Shown: positions 63,763 to 64,000 of the stretch, piece after piece
Layout of the letters: every line of letters begins with the position of its first letter
Numbering within the stretch: position 1 is the first letter of the stretch
From: Calliopum simillimum
Taxonomy: Eukaryota; Arthropoda; Insecta; Diptera; Lauxaniidae
DNA: 64,000 bases
Assembly (NCBI GenBank): GCA_951812925.1
Contig: OX638370.1
Coordinates: forward strand, 111,428,897 to 111,492,896
Reading direction: 5' to 3'
The notes under the pieces: generated by a model
Databases searched by the model: none
Seen by the model: only the letters and a program-made list of their open reading frames with translations
Told to the model about the DNA's origin: nothing
Made by a program: the position numbers and the translations under genes

Positions 63763-64000
63763 AATATAATGAGCGTATTTCGCAAAATGTATAAGTCCTT
63801 CGAAAACCTCATAAACTCGTAAAAGCTGTCAAAATTATATTCATGTCGTTTTTAAGTAGTTTTAGTTTTCTTCAACTAAAACAACTGTCGAATTTCCTTT
63901 CGTATCGCATAATTCATAATTTCTGTAATACAAAGGACATGATATGATAGTTGAAATTGCAATTACGATAATAACGGTGATTGCTTCGTTTTCCAAACAC

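Noticed and set aside
1..64000. CRISPR arrays, operons, ribosome binding sites, replication origins
   Set aside because: The window is eukaryotic nuclear DNA with spliced genes; the tandem arrays seen lack the regular spacers of CRISPR.

Overview
The window is AT-rich nuclear DNA from a dipteran insect. Spliced genes with GT-AG introns, mariner and Tc1-type elements, RTE-type LINE fragments and many small inverted-repeat elements all point that way. The protein sequences look like those of higher flies (Schizophora). A tephritid-like fly is my guess, but I cannot fix the species.

Four protein-coding genes can be assembled exon by exon, with splice phases that close exactly. They are a mitochondrial-clan cytochrome P450 that I recognise as CYP49A1 (+, 1356-14271, 9 exons, 568 aa), adenylate kinase isoenzyme 6 (-, 14611-15260, 3 exons, 177 aa), the TRPL-trafficking protein Ttd14 (+, 17877-45808, 10 exons including a 44-codon exon that looks like a cassette, plus an alternative last exon at 48052-48134) and GPI ethanolamine phosphate transferase 3, PIG-O (-, 50556-55051, 6 exons, 1087 aa). 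The P450 and Ak6 converge tail to tail. The four genes belong to unrelated processes (monooxygenation, nucleotide and ribosome metabolism, photoreceptor membrane traffic, GPI anchor assembly) and do not form a pathway.

Introns and intergenic DNA are filled with repeats. These include two related mariners (one full length but broken, one rearranged into a fold-back), a decayed Tc1-like transposase, four RTE-type LINE fragments, at least eight families of short inverted-repeat elements, two minisatellite-like arrays, and a 16-base match to the 3' end of tRNA-Lys that looks like a retroelement primer-binding site.

The most interesting parts are: (1) 56.8-59.8 kb, where fragments of three unrelated genes (P32/C1QBP, Tango2, RRP12) lie together. 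P32 is fused directly to Tango2, and the RRP12 copy keeps its introns but lacks its centre. (2) A 67-residue ORF at 37413-37616 (-) inside a Ttd14 intron, with a signal peptide, a cysteine pattern and a nearby poly(A) signal, a possible nested secreted-peptide gene. (3) Two alternative forms of Ttd14 supported by splice phase. All product names rest on reading the translations and on memory of the families; no database search was run.
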